64,000 bases of DNA from Bhargavaea ullalensis (GTDB lineage Bacteria; Bacillota; Bacilli; Bacillales_A; Planococcaceae). The stretch lies in the NCBI RefSeq assembly GCF_040545425.1, contig NZ_JBEPLW010000007.1. One strand, given 5' to 3'. This document shows, piece after piece, positions 42,430-50,768 of this stretch. Numbering within the stretch: the stretch's first letter is position 1; every line of letters starts with the position of its first letter. The notes beneath the pieces are model-generated. The model searched no databases, was not told where the DNA came from, and saw only the letters and a list, made by a program, of their open reading frames with translations. The position numbers and the translations under genes are program-made.

Positions 42430-45182
42430 AACCGATGACGCTGAACCGGACAATCCGACTGTCCGTGCGGGAACTCCCGGACGGGCGCTTCGCCCTGTCC
42501 GCTGCCACTGAAGGCGGAGAACCGATCTCCGTCCCCCGGCTGAAGGAACTGCTGTTCTTCAGCCATGCCAGGTCGTTTTTCGGCCTTGACGCGCCCGCCG
42601 ATCCGGATGCGGTCCTCCTCACTCCTCGCGAAGCGGTCGAGACGCTCGGTGCGGATTTTCCGTTCGTTGAGCTCGAAGGCGCATTTGAACGGGACGCCGA
42701 ACTCCTTGCGGCCTTGAAAGAAGCGGCAGAAATCTGGAACAGCCCGGGGCTTCCCCGCATCGCAGGAGCCGAGGGGGGCGAATTGTTGTTTGCGGATGAC
42801 CGGGTGTCGGACGGGGCCAGGGCGGTCCTGGACGGTGCGTTCCGTGAACTGCTTGCCGAAGGCGGAATCGGGGCCGACCGTCTCGGTGACGTGATCGGTT
42901 TCCGCCGCACCGAAACCGAAGATGCCGCTGTCGGTGAATCGCTTCCGTTCCGGATGGCCGTGCGCCTGTCGGAACCGGAAAGCGGCGAAGACGAGTGGAT
43001 GTTGGAAACGGTCCTTGTGAACAAGCGCGGCGGCACCCACTGGACGCCGGCCGCCCGGAAGACCGGCCTGCACCCTTCCGGTTCCCTGCCGAAGAAATGG
43101 AAAGAATTCGCCGATCCGGTCGCAGCCATGCAGGATCGGATTGCGGGACTGCTTTTTCGGGACGACGAAGCATCCGCCTCCCGGACGCCCGGCTCGTTCC
43201 TTTCCGAGCCGCTCGAGGATGCGGAAGTCCGCCGGTTTCTCGCCGAAGACTTGCCGGTGCTCCAGTCGCTCGGCATCGACGTCATCATTCCCGCCTGGCT
43301 GAGAGACGCGGCGGAGCGGAAAGTCCGGGTGCGCGCGAAGACGTCCGCCGGTTCATCCGGCACTGCACGGCTTGACGATGCGCTCGACTTCAACTGGTCG
43401 TTTTCGCTCGGCGGCGAAGAGATTGCGCCCGAGCAGTTCCGCCGGCTCGTCGAGGAAAAGCGCGAGTTCATCCGTGCGGGAGAAGACTGGTTCCGCCTCG
43501 ACGCCGCCTGGCTCGCCCGGATCCGCGCCATGATGGAAGAAGCGGAACGCGGCGGCCTGACGGTGAAGGATCTGCTGTTCAGGGATCTCGAAGAAGAGCT
43601 GGGCGTATCTGCCGGCGGGATGGATGACGACGAGGAAGACGAGGATCCGCTGTTCGCATTTTCTTTGCAGCAGTCGCTGAAGGAAGCGGTCAGCCGCATC
43701 CGGAGCAAGGAAGGCATCCCTTCCGCTCCCGTGCCGGAAGGCCTGCAGGCCGTGCTGCGGCCGTATCAGAAGGACGGCTATGACTGGCTTGTCTTCATGC
43801 GCGAGAACGGCTTCGGCGCCATCCTTGCCGATGATATGGGGCTCGGCAAAACGGTCCAGCTCATCGCTTACCTCCTCCATCTTCAGGAGACGGAAAAGGA
43901 CCGGACGGAAGGCGCCTCGCTCATCATCTGCCCGACATCGGTCATCGGCAACTGGCAGCGGGAACTCGCCCGGTTTGCACCGGATCTTCCGGTGCTCGTC
44001 CATTACGGGACCGGACGGCTCAAGGGCGAGTCTCTGGAAGATGCGATCAACCGCACCGGCAGCGGGCTCGTCATCACGACGTACGGCACGTTCATGCAGG
44101 ACAGCGAGGAACTGTCGGCCCGCAACTGGTCTTCCGTCACGCTCGATGAAGCCCAGAACATCAAAAACATGCAGACAAAGCAATCGCGGGCAATCCGCAA
44201 GCTGCATGGACGGCACCATATCGCACTCACCGGCACCCCCGTCGAAAACCGGCTCGCGGAGCTGTGGGCAATCTTCGACTTCATCCATAAAGGGTACCTC
44301 GGGCGGTTTTCGTCGTTTGCCGAGGAATTCATCAGCCCGATTGAGAAAGAGGGATCGGAATCCCGCAAACAGAAGCTGCGGGCCAAAATTGCCCCGTTCC
44401 TGCTGAGGCGGACGAAATCCGATCCCGCCCTCATGCTCAACCTTCCCGACAAGCTGGAGGAAAATGAATACGTCCCGCTCACCGAGGAGCAGGCCGCCCT
44501 GTATGAAAGCTACATCCGGGAAACGAAGGCCGGCCTCATGGAAACGGAAGGCTTCCGCCGAAAGGGCATCATCCTGAAGATGCTCAGCCGGCTCAAGCAG
44601 CTGTGCAACCACCCTGCGCTGTTCCTTAAAGAGCCGTTTTCGGAGCCTGCGGACATGATGGTGCGTTCAAAGAAGCTCGAGCGGATCATCGGACTCACCG
44701 CGGACATCGCGGAGCGCGGCGAGCAGGTGCTCATCTTCACACAGTACATCGGCATGGGCGAACTGATCCGCCACTGCCTGTCCGGCCTGCACGGCATCGA
44801 GGCACCGTTCCTCACCGGCAGCATGCCGAAAAGCAGCCGAGACCGCCTGGTGGAAGATTTCCAGCGTGGCGAGTTCCCCGTGTTCATCCTGTCCCTGAAG
44901 GCGGGCGGCACGGGGCTCAACCTCACCGGCGCCAACCATGTCCTGCATGCCGACCGCTGGTGGAACCCGGCCGTCGAAAACCAGGCGACCGACCGGGCCT
45001 ACCGGATCGGCCAGGAGCGGTTTGTCCACGTCCGGAAATTCGTCACCCTCGGAACAGTCGAGGAAAAGATCGACCGGATGATTTCGGAAAAAGCGGCGTT
45101 GTCGTCAGAGCTCATCCAATCGGGGGCCTGGATCACAGACCTCACCGAAGCCGAGCTCGACGACTTGTTCACGATCGGCTGA
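42426..45182 (+). CDS. ywqA: SNF2-family ATP-dependent helicase/translocase
   Basis: The 918-residue protein has an N-terminal SNF2-associated region (1-420) and a SWI2/SNF2 ATPase: LADDMGLGKTVQLIAYL (Walker A), ITTYGTFMQDSEEL and VTLDEAQNIKN (DEAQ box), then a helicase-C half with LIFTQYIGMGELIRHCL, FILSLKAGGTGLNLTGANHV and TDRAYRIGQERFVHVRKF. It is the YwqA-like DNA translocase of Bacillales, probably acting on double-stranded DNA in repair or transcription; the substrate is unproven. A terminator follows at 45203-45238. Confidence 0.93.
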   Translation: MKPMTLNRTIRLSVRELPDGRFALSAATEGGEPISVPRLKELLFFSHARSFFGLDAPADPDAVLLTPREAVETLGADFPFVELEGAFERDAELLAALKEAAEIWNSPGLPRIAGAEGGELLFADDRVSDGARAVLDGAFRELLAEGGIGADRLGDVIGFRRTETEDAAVGESLPFRMAVRLSEPESGEDEWMLETVLVNKRGGTHWTPAARKTGLHPSGSLPKKWKEFADPVAAMQDRIAGLLFRDDEASASRTPGSFLSEPLEDAEVRRFLAEDLPVLQSLGIDVIIPAWLRDAAERKVRVRAKTSAGSSGTARLDDALDFNWSFSLGGEEIAPEQFRRLVEEKREFIRAGEDWFRLDAAWLARIRAMMEEAERGGLTVKDLLFRDLEEELGVSAGGMDDDEEDEDPLFAFSLQQSLKEAVSRIRSKEGIPSAPVPEGLQAVLRPYQKDGYDWLVFMRENGFGAILADDMGLGKTVQLIAYLLHLQETEKDRTEGASLIICPTSVIGNWQRELARFAPDLPVLVHYGTGRLKGESLEDAINRTGSGLVITTYGTFMQDSEELSARNWSSVTLDEAQNIKNMQTKQSRAIRKLHGRHHIALTGTPVENRLAELWAIFDFIHKGYLGRFSSFAEEFISPIEKEGSESRKQKLRAKIAPFLLRRTKSDPALMLNLPDKLEENEYVPLTEEQAALYESYIRETKAGLMETEGFRRKGIILKMLSRLKQLCNHPALFLKEPFSEPADMMVRSKKLERIIGLTADIAERGEQVLIFTQYIGMGELIRHCLSGLHGIEAPFLTGSMPKSSRDRLVEDFQRGEFPVFILSLKAGGTGLNLTGANHVLHADRWWNPAVENQATDRAYRIGQERFVHVRKFVTLGTVEEKIDRMISEKAALSSELIQSGAWITDLTEAELDDLFTIG

Positions 45183-45202
45183 AGCGGATCAACCCGATAG
45201 CA

Positions 45203-45238
45203 GACGGCCCGGCCACCCCCATGGCCGGGCCGTCTTTT
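45203..45238 (+). terminator. Terminator of the ywqB-ywqA operon
   Basis: GACGGCCCGGCCA (45203-45215) and TGGCCGGGCCGTC (45222-45234) pair perfectly over 13 bp with a 6-nt loop, then TTTT on the plus strand. Confidence 0.9.
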
Positions 45239-45263
45239 CCTGTATGCAGTGCCAAGCTCTCAC

Positions 45264-45428
45264 TCAACGCTTCACGACGAGATTCAGGATGTCGGATTCC
45301 TGCCGAAACCGGTCGTCCAGCTGCGTTTCCAGATGCACCACCCGTTCATTCATGTGGGCGACAATCCGGATCAGCTGCTCGATCTGCCGTTCGGACTTGA
45401 CAAGCTGATCTTCAATACGCTTCATCAT
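45264..45428 (-). CDS. Small coiled-coil protein, unknown function
   Basis: The 54-residue product is almost entirely a predicted amphipathic coiled coil (KRIEDQLVKSERQIEQLIRI, NERVVHLETQLDDRFRQESD). AAAGGA lies 10 nt before the ATG at 45428, with a second ATG one codon on. It lies between the ssb gene and the convergent helicase terminator. The frame is open upstream into Gly/Pro-rich sequence with no site, so the short form is preferred. Its partner is unknown. Confidence 0.65.
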   Translation of the reverse strand: MMKRIEDQLVKSERQIEQLIRIVAHMNERVVHLETQLDDRFRQESDILNLVVKR

Positions 45429-45567
45429 TCGCTCGTTATCCTTTCGGTTAGGTGGTGGACCGGCCGTGTGCCCTCCGGCCGGACGGTGCAGCGGTCGCAC
45501 CCATCCGGATCTTCGGGCAGATTGGGCCGGCCGGTTCAGCGGCCGTTGCCGTTCTTTCAGGCTTTCT

Positions 45568-46266
45568 TCAATGGCGGACGGGCAGATCCGGTGATTCTTC
45601 CGCGGGAAGCGCCAGCCCGTCCGGAAGCTCTCCCGTCCCGCGGGCGATCCGGCCGGGACTCACGGCGGCTGCGGCGGGGCCGTGGACAAAGGCGTGGGCG
45701 GCGGGCGGTTCATGTCCCTGTACATGGCCGTTATGTACAGGCCGGGTGTCTTGTGCAGCAGAATCCGTGTCGTGCCGGTCGTGCGGAGCCTGTGTGCCCG
45801 GCGGGGCGGAGTCATGCCCGACGGACGAAGAACCTTCTTCCCGTGCACGGGGTTGTCCGGAAGCCGGGGCGGCGGGATCCGGATTGCCGGAAGCGGCACC
45901 GGTCTCCCGGTCGAACTTGGCTGACAGCATCTCTTCCGCATGCTGTTCCTCGCTTTTGGCGGGCGGCTTCAGCTGCAGGAACTTCAGCTCATCGCACAGC
46001 ACTTCCGTCACGAACACCCGGGCATCGCCTTTCATGTACGACCGGGACTGCAACCGGCCGCAGACACTGATGAGGGAGCCCTTGCCGCAGTATTCCACGG
46101 TGCTCTGGGCCTGCTTGCCCCAGATGGAGCAAAGAACGAAATCAGCTTCTTTGTCCTTGAACTTTTTCTCGACGGCGAGGACGAAGCCGGCCTGGACCGC
46201 TCCCCCGGCGAATTTCCGGAGCTCCGGATCTTTGGTGAGCCGGCCGATCAATGCCACCTGGTTCAC
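45568..46266 (-). CDS. ssb: Single-stranded DNA-binding protein with long non-canonical tail
   Basis: The protein of about 232 residues starts VNQVALIGRLTKDPELRKF and carries a full OB-fold SSB core (to about residue 105; VLCSIWGKQAQSTVEYCGKGSLISV, GRLQSRSY, VLCDELKFLQ). About 125 residues follow that are rich in Pro, Ala, His and Asp. The usual acidic tip (DDLPF) that recruits partners is absent; the end is EESPDLPVRH. The start is GTG with a perfect AAGGAGGTGA. The core resembles the SsbB/YwpH group, in which an acidic tip is also missing, but those are much shorter. The tail may be a real extension or a frameshifted remnant. Confidence 0.85.
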   Translation of the reverse strand: MNQVALIGRLTKDPELRKFAGGAVQAGFVLAVEKKFKDKEADFVLCSIWGKQAQSTVEYCGKGSLISVCGRLQSRSYMKGDARVFVTEVLCDELKFLQLKPPAKSEEQHAEEMLSAKFDRETGAASGNPDPAAPASGQPRAREEGSSSVGHDSAPPGTQAPHDRHDTDSAAQDTRPVHNGHVQGHEPPAAHAFVHGPAAAAVSPGRIARGTGELPDGLALPAEESPDLPVRH

Positions 46267-46337
46267 TTGTTCACCTCCTTCCCTGATTCGTAAATCGAGC
46301 ATACCCGATGACGGCCGGATCAGGCAAAGCGCCATTT

Positions 46338-46373
46338 TTCAATTTTGATGGCCCTTTTTGCTTCAAAATTGAA
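46338..46373. promoter_or_regulatory. AT-rich inverted repeat between ssb and ywpF
   Basis: TTCAATTTTGA (46338-46348) and TCAAAATTGAA (46363-46373) are perfect 11-bp complements with a 14-bp centre, in the divergent promoter region. AAAA-N5-TTAT in the right arm is close to half of a ComK site, but this is weak. Confidence 0.4.
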
Positions 46374-46589
46374 TTATGCGCCATGCGGATTTTCTGCGCT
46401 TTTTGGAGAATCTCCATGAGGCATGCGGCTTTGTGGCTGTTTTGGCGGGCCTTCATTTTGGAGTTTTGGCAGTTCGGGGATTTATTTTTCCGGAAGGAGA
46501 CCGGGGGGCGGTCTTTGCAGCCGGCCGGTGGAGAAAATGCCCGGTATGATATACTGGGAAAAGAAGAAATGCATCTGGAGGTGCGGTGC

Positions 46590-47039
46590 GTGAAATCGTT
46601 TAAAATGATCTCGACTTCCTTCGTCAAGGACGGCCATGTTGTCCGTTATCCGCTCATCGACGGCATCATCATCAACCAGGAAGACAGCCATCGTTCATGG
46701 ATCCTGGAGATGTTCATCGAGAAAAAACATAAGGCTGCGTTTGACACGCTGCTGGAGTCGGGCGAGCTGCTCGACGCCAAAGCCGTCATTTCCTATCCGG
46801 AAAACGAACCGGCCGCATTCAAGGTCGCCGTCTATGCGGTGAAGGAGATCGGCGACAACATTTCGGTTTTGATGAAAGGCACGCTGAAGCGGATCCGTTC
46901 GCAGTATGCCGAGCAGCTGCTCGAGGAGCTGGTCAACCAGGGGCTTGAAGGACAGGCCCTCGTGGAGCGCTTCACCCGGGACATGAAGACCCGTCCCCAG
47001 CTTCGCCGGGACCGGGACTCCGACCGGACGACGGATTAA
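46590..47039 (+). CDS. ywpF: YwpF-like protein
   Basis: The 149-residue protein starts VKSFKMISTSFVKDGHVVRYP and contains LIDGIIINQEDSHRSWILEMFIEKKHK and KVAVYAVKEIGDNISVLMKGTLKRIRS, the core of the YwpF family of small Bacillales proteins, whose function is not known. The basic tail (TRPQLRRDRDSDRTTD) is less conserved. GTG at 46590 with GGAGGTG 6 nt upstream is the likely start. It is divergent from ssb, as is common in Bacillus, where the two are neighbours. A bidirectional terminator follows. Confidence 0.82.
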   Translation: MKSFKMISTSFVKDGHVVRYPLIDGIIINQEDSHRSWILEMFIEKKHKAAFDTLLESGELLDAKAVISYPENEPAAFKVAVYAVKEIGDNISVLMKGTLKRIRSQYAEQLLEELVNQGLEGQALVERFTRDMKTRPQLRRDRDSDRTTD

Positions 47040-47054
47040 AAAAACGGATAAAGA

Positions 47055-47097
47055 AACACCCCGGCAAGAGCGCGGTCGCCTTTGCCGGGGTGTTTTG
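47055..47097. terminator. Bidirectional terminator between ywpF and the lipoprotein gene
   Basis: AACACCCCGGCAA (47055-47067) and TTGCCGGGGTGTT (47082-47094) pair over 13 bp; TTTTG follows on the plus strand and TTTCTTTATCC on the minus strand. Confidence 0.88.
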
Positions 47098-47460
47098 TCA
47101 TTTCCCGTTGCCGTTGCGGTTCAGGTCGTCTTCCATGATCCGGTTCTGGTCGTTGTTCATCGTGCCGTTGTTCGTGTCGGTGTCGTTGAACTCACCGAAT
47201 CCCGGACCGGTGCCGTCGCGGTCGATCGGACCGTTCGTGCCCCCGTTGTTGTTGTTCCGGTCGATCCCGCCGGTGCCGGTGCCATTGTTGTCCATGCCGT
47301 TGTTTCCGTTGTTGTTGCGGTCGTTCGGCATCATGTCATTGCCGTTGTTGATGTCCTCCATCGGCGTTTCATTGTCCGGTGGCAGGGCGTCGTTGTTCGT
47401 GTTGCAGCCGCCAAGTATGGCCGCCGTAGCAAGAAGTGCCGGTGCCGCTTTCTTCCACAT
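47098..47460 (-). CDS. Asn/Asp/Gly-rich lipoprotein
   Basis: The protein of about 120 residues has a type II signal peptide ending LATAAILGGC (lipobox LGGC), and a mature part made of about 100 residues of Asn, Asp, Gly, Met and Pro with runs of NNNG. This looks like an intrinsically disordered, surface-exposed lipoprotein. No domain is recognised. The ATG at 47460 with GGGAGG 7 nt upstream is preferred over the upstream ATGs at 47490/47487. The low-complexity region could vary in length between strains. Confidence 0.78.
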   Translation of the reverse strand: MWKKAAPALLATAAILGGCNTNNDALPPDNETPMEDINNGNDMMPNDRNNNGNNGMDNNGTGTGGIDRNNNNGGTNGPIDRDGTGPGFGEFNDTDTNNGTMNNDQNRIMEDDLNRNGNGK

Positions 47461-47553
47461 TAAAAAACCTCCCAAGGCTTTTTTCATCACACGGGCCCAT
47501 GCGATGATTTAGGTTGGCCGTTTGCGGGAGGTTCTATCAACATTTGCGCTTTC

Positions 47554-47937
47554 CTATTTCAGCCTGCCGGCGAGCAGGCTGTGAACGTATGTTGCTTCCG
47601 ATCGGCACGCATACTGATATTGCGTGTCGAGTTTTTCCTGCATCCATTCGATTTCGGCGATCAGGTCTTCGGAAGGCGGCTCTTCCACGACAGAAGAGAC
47701 CGTCTCGTTGATCAGCTGGGCGACCGACGCATGGAATCCCGCATTCGCCCTCAGGCTTTTCGGCAGCTCTTCCAGCAGCTCGGTCTCGAACGTGACATAC
47801 CTTTTCCAATAAGCGAGAAAGTCCTCTGAATCAAAGGCCTCCTCATTCCATCTGCGCTGATCCATGTACCGGATAAACGAATTGCGGATGGATTTCTTGA
47901 GCGCCGGCAGAAGGCCGGGGCCAAGGGACAGCGCCAT
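47554..47937 (-). CDS. Small helical protein of unknown function, coupled to fabZ
   Basis: The 127-residue protein is helical and acidic (RRWNEEAFDSEDFLAYWKRY, EEPPSEDLIAEIEWMQEKLDTQY), with a possible membrane-binding start (ALSLGPGLLPALKKSI). It is not recognised. The ATG at 47937 overlaps the fabZ stop by one base (TGATG), so translation is probably coupled to fabZ. No convincing terminator is seen between it and the lipoprotein gene. Confidence 0.65.
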   Translation of the reverse strand: MALSLGPGLLPALKKSIRNSFIRYMDQRRWNEEAFDSEDFLAYWKRYVTFETELLEELPKSLRANAGFHASVAQLINETVSSVVEEPPSEDLIAEIEWMQEKLDTQYQYACRSEATYVHSLLAGRLK

Positions 47938-48386
47938 CAGGCGTCCTTCCCTTCGCCGGCGACCGGTCCGAGGGCGAAAAGGATGTCGGCTTCACATGCA
48001 ATTTCACCGTCGACTTTGGCGATGGCATGGCCTTTGCCCATCGAGCCGCGCAAACGGGTGAGTTCGACTTCCAGATCGAGCCGGTCGCCCGGCTTCACCT
48101 GGCGCTTGAAGCGGCAGTTGTCGATGCCCGTGAAAAAGGCGAGGCGCCCGGCATTTCCTTCGATGGACAGGACGGCGACCGCGCCGACCTGGGCAAGCGC
48201 TTCGACAATGAGCACGCCCGGCATGACCGGATACCCGGGAAAATGCCCGTTGAAAAAGTCTTCGTTGATCGTGACATTTTTAAAGCCCGCCGCCCGCTTG
48301 CCTTCTTCGATCTCCGTTATCCGGTCCACAAGCAAAAATGGATAGCGGTGCGGCAGAAGCGCCTGGATCTGTTCTGTTGTCAGCAT
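47937..48386 (-). CDS. fabZ: 3-hydroxyacyl-[ACP] dehydratase
   Basis: The 149-residue protein has the FabZ signatures LPHRYPFLLVDRI, VTINEDFFNGHFPGYPVMPGVLIVEALAQ with the catalytic His (about 52) and Glu (about 66), and PGDRLDLEVEL. It removes water from 3-hydroxyacyl-ACP in fatty-acid elongation, in the cytoplasm. It is the usual neighbour of mbl and the EpuA gene in this part of the Bacillales chromosome. The stop is shared with the next gene by one base. Confidence 0.95.
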   Translation of the reverse strand: MLTTEQIQALLPHRYPFLLVDRITEIEEGKRAAGFKNVTINEDFFNGHFPGYPVMPGVLIVEALAQVGAVAVLSIEGNAGRLAFFTGIDNCRFKRQVKPGDRLDLEVELTRLRGSMGKGHAIAKVDGEIACEADILFALGPVAGEGKDA

Positions 48387-48424
48387 TCGATTTCCCCCTT
48401 ATGTATGTGCGGATCGGACCGCAA

Positions 48425-48871
48425 TCATTCCTCGCCCTTGATGATGTCGAGGATATGTTTCCATGTGTCCGGCTTCAATGCATCGACCGGCTTGCCGTCT
48501 CCGAGGATGCCGTAGCCGAACATGAGGCCGAGGGCGGCTGCGGCCGCGACGGCCAGGATGACGAGGATCACCCGCAGCCAGATCGGGATCATGCGGATCC
48601 GGACCCACCGAGTGCCGGAACCGCCCGTTTCTTTTTCTTTCTCGGCCGTGCCGGCCCCGCGCTCCGCTTTTTGTGCGGCGGCTGTCCGGCGTTTTTCGAT
48701 TTTGCGCTTTTTCCGTTCCTCGGCGCGTGCCTGCTCACGCTCCGCCGCCGCATTGGTGGCGCGGAGCACGCGCCCTTTTTCCGCAGGGACGCCGGCCGCC
48801 TTTGCGGTTCTCCGCGCGGTGCGACTGTTTTCTGCCGATGTATTCATTTCGGTTTTTCGGTTTTCATTCAT
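48425..48871 (-). CDS. EpuA-family membrane protein (annotated as RNA polymerase beta-like)
   Basis: The 148-residue protein has a basic, Ala/Glu/Arg-rich disordered N-terminus of about 85 residues and a membrane segment WVRIRMIPIWLRVILVILAV followed by GLMFGYGILGDGKPVDALKPDTWKHILDI. This C-terminal pattern is the EpuA family, often annotated as DNA-directed RNA polymerase subunit beta in databases but with no polymerase homology. It lies between mbl and fabZ, typical for Bacillales. Function is unknown; an internal ATG nine codons in could also be used. Confidence 0.82.
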   Translation of the reverse strand: MNENRKTEMNTSAENSRTARRTAKAAGVPAEKGRVLRATNAAAEREQARAEERKKRKIEKRRTAAAQKAERGAGTAEKEKETGGSGTRWVRIRMIPIWLRVILVILAVAAAAALGLMFGYGILGDGKPVDALKPDTWKHILDIIKGEE

Positions 48872-48937
48872 TGCAATGGCTCCCTGTTCGCCGGTGCGGT
48901 CTGATCAGGCCTGGGCCGTCCGTCCGTTCCGTTGGAT

Positions 48938-49933
48938 TCATTTCTTCTGGAAATTGGCCCGGCGGTGGTCAAGCAAGATGCCGGTGCCGGCAACTACGCA
49001 GGTGAGCGGATTCTCCGCCAGATACACCGGGACTTTCAGTTCTTCGGACAGCAGCTTGTCCAGCCCGTCCAGCAGCGCACCGCCGCCGGTCAGCGTGATG
49101 CCGCGGTCGATGATGTCCGCGGACAGTTCCGGCGGGGTCTGTTCCAAAACGTTTTTCGCCCCCTGGACGATCGTTCCGAGCGACTCTCGGATCGCCTCGT
49201 ACACTTGCGGCGTCGTGACCGTGACCGCCTTCGGAAGCCCTGTCGCGAGGTCACGTCCCCGGATGTCGATCGACTTCTCCTCACTTCCCGGAAATGCAGT
49301 GCCGATCTCCTTTTTAACGAGTTCTGCGGTGGCTTCCCCGATGAGCAGCCGCTCATTCTTTTTGATCGACTGCAAAATATTCCGGTCGAATGTATTGCCT
49401 GCCACTTTCACTGATTCTGATGTGACGATGCCGCCCATCGACAGCACGGCGATGTCGCTCGTCCCCCCGCCGATGTCGATGATCATATTGCCGCTCGGCT
49501 GGTAAATGTCCATTCCGGCCCCGATCGCCGCAACTTTCGGCTCTTCCTCGATATAGACCCGTCTGGCGCCCGCCTTGACCGATGCATCCTGGATCGCCTT
49601 CTGCTCGACCGCCGTCACTTTGACCGGGCAGCAGATGAGGATCCTCGGCTTCGTCAGGAACCCCTTCACACCGAGACGGTCAATGAACTTCGTCAGCATT
49701 TTTTCGGTCATGTCAAAATCGGCGATGACGCCTTCCTTCAGAGGGCGCACAGTCTCAATCGTGCCCGGGGCCCGGCCGATCATGCGGTGTGCCTCCGCTC
49801 CGACCGCCAGCACCCGTTTCGTCTTCGGCTCGATCGCCACGACAGACGGCTCGTCCAGCACGATTCCCTTGCCTTTCACGTGAATGAGCACATTCGCCGT
49901 TCCGAGATCGATCCCGATATCCTTAGAAAACAT
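48938..49933 (-). CDS. mbl: MreB-like actin homologue Mbl
   Basis: The protein of about 331 residues has the actin-fold motifs IGIDLGTANVLIHVKGKGI, PLKEGVIADFDMTEKML, PRILICCPVKVTAVEQKA, VIDIGGGTSDIAVLSMGG-type ATP-binding turn and GITLTGGGALLDGLDKLL. It forms filaments at the membrane that guide wall synthesis. Placement just downstream of spoIIID supports Mbl over MreB or MreBH. The ATG at 49933 with GGAAGGGG upstream is chosen; the frame is open to 49960. Confidence 0.93.
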   Translation of the reverse strand: MFSKDIGIDLGTANVLIHVKGKGIVLDEPSVVAIEPKTKRVLAVGAEAHRMIGRAPGTIETVRPLKEGVIADFDMTEKMLTKFIDRLGVKGFLTKPRILICCPVKVTAVEQKAIQDASVKAGARRVYIEEEPKVAAIGAGMDIYQPSGNMIIDIGGGTSDIAVLSMGGIVTSESVKVAGNTFDRNILQSIKKNERLLIGEATAELVKKEIGTAFPGSEEKSIDIRGRDLATGLPKAVTVTTPQVYEAIRESLGTIVQGAKNVLEQTPPELSADIIDRGITLTGGGALLDGLDKLLSEELKVPVYLAENPLTCVVAGTGILLDHRRANFQKK

Positions 49934-50127
49934 ATCCGCGCCCCTTCCGCCCGGCTTCACGCCCGGGTTGATGCTATCTGTACCATTCTATCATAGCGGA
50001 AAGCGGTTGAACATAGCGGCGCCGGACGGTTTGCGCGCTGATCCGGGGGCGTGAAGATCTGACGATCCCCCGCTTTTCCCGGCCGGTTCCGGCTCCTTAA
50101 GCTGCGGGGAGCTGCTTTGATTTCCAT

Positions 50128-50176
50128 CAAAAAAATACGCCCGCCCACCCCGGAATCGGTCTCCGGGAGGACGGGT
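50128..50176 (-). terminator. Terminator of spoIIID
   Basis: CCCGCCCACCCCGGA and TCCGGGAGGACGGG form an imperfect stem right after the spoIIID stop, followed by TATTTTTTTG on the minus strand. Confidence 0.75.
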
Positions 50177-50180
50177 GGCA

Positions 50181-50465
50181 TCAGTCGGATTCGGCGTGCT
50201 GCCCGTCCTCCCGGGCGGGACCGCTCCGCCATTTCCTGCGGGTGGCTTCCCCGCCGCGCAGATGGCGGATGGCTTTGTGGTAGGCGAGCACCCTGGCGAC
50301 TTCTTTTGCCAGGTCCCCGTTCACGTCCGGGAGCCGCTCCGTCAGATCCTTGTGTACCGTACTTTTGGAATAACCGGTCGTCCGCGCGAGGGCACGGACG
50401 GTGGAACCGGTCTCCAGCAGCAGTTCCCCGAGCATGAGGCATCGGCGCCGGATATGTTCGTGCAC
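50181..50465 (-). CDS. spoIIID: Sporulation transcription regulator SpoIIID
   Basis: The protein of about 94 residues starts VHEHIRRRCLMLGELLLETG and has the SpoIIID helix-turn-helix TVRALARTTGYSKSTVHKDLTERLP and the conserved KEVARVLAYHKAIRHLRGGEAT. It regulates many mother-cell genes. The likely start is GTG at 50465 with GGAAAGGAAG upstream; the longer ORF to 50543 adds Cys/Leu sequence not found in the family. CATACGTT about 60 nt upstream resembles a sigmaE -10 box but its -35 is poor. Its upstream side meets repeat array E. Confidence 0.93.
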   Translation of the reverse strand: MHEHIRRRCLMLGELLLETGSTVRALARTTGYSKSTVHKDLTERLPDVNGDLAKEVARVLAYHKAIRHLRGGEATRRKWRSGPAREDGQHAESD

Positions 50466-50599
50466 GTTCTCTTCCTTTCCTCTTGTCGGAACGCTTTCCA
50501 CAACGTATGCGAGCAAGAAGACGTTCAGACCGCAAAACCGCACAGACGGCGGTTTTTGCCCGGAAATTCATGAAACCTGCGTCGGAAGAACGGCTTTCC

Positions 50600-50712
50600 G
50601 GGGAGCGTTGCTTTTATCCGCAGGAGCGTTATCTTTATCCGGGGGAGCGTTGCTTTTATCCGCAGGAGCGTTATCTTTATCCGGCAAAACGTTATCTTTA
50701 TCACCTGGACCC
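50600..50712 (+). repeat. Array E: five 21-bp tandem units
   Basis: GCGTT/ACGTT starts at 50605, 50626, 50647, 50668 and 50689, an exact 21-bp step. Units alternate GGAGCGTTGCTTTTATCC with GGAGCGTTATCTTTATCC and end with one AAAACGTTATCTTTATC unit. The core is related to arrays A and B (GGAAACGTTGATTGTATT). It lies between the terminator of spoIIQ (50732-50763) and the spoIIID start (50465). Confidence 0.95.
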
Positions 50713-50731
50713 GAACTGTAAGGATAAGCAG

Positions 50732-50763
50732 CAAAAAAGACGGGAGGCCCCGCCTTCCCGTCT
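50732..50763 (-). terminator. Terminator of spoIIQ
   Basis: AGACGGGAGGC (50738-50748) and GCCTTCCCGTCT (50752-50763) form a stem with one bulge; GCTTTTTT-type Ts (50738-50733) follow on the minus strand. Confidence 0.78.
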
Positions 50764-50768
50764 CTGGT

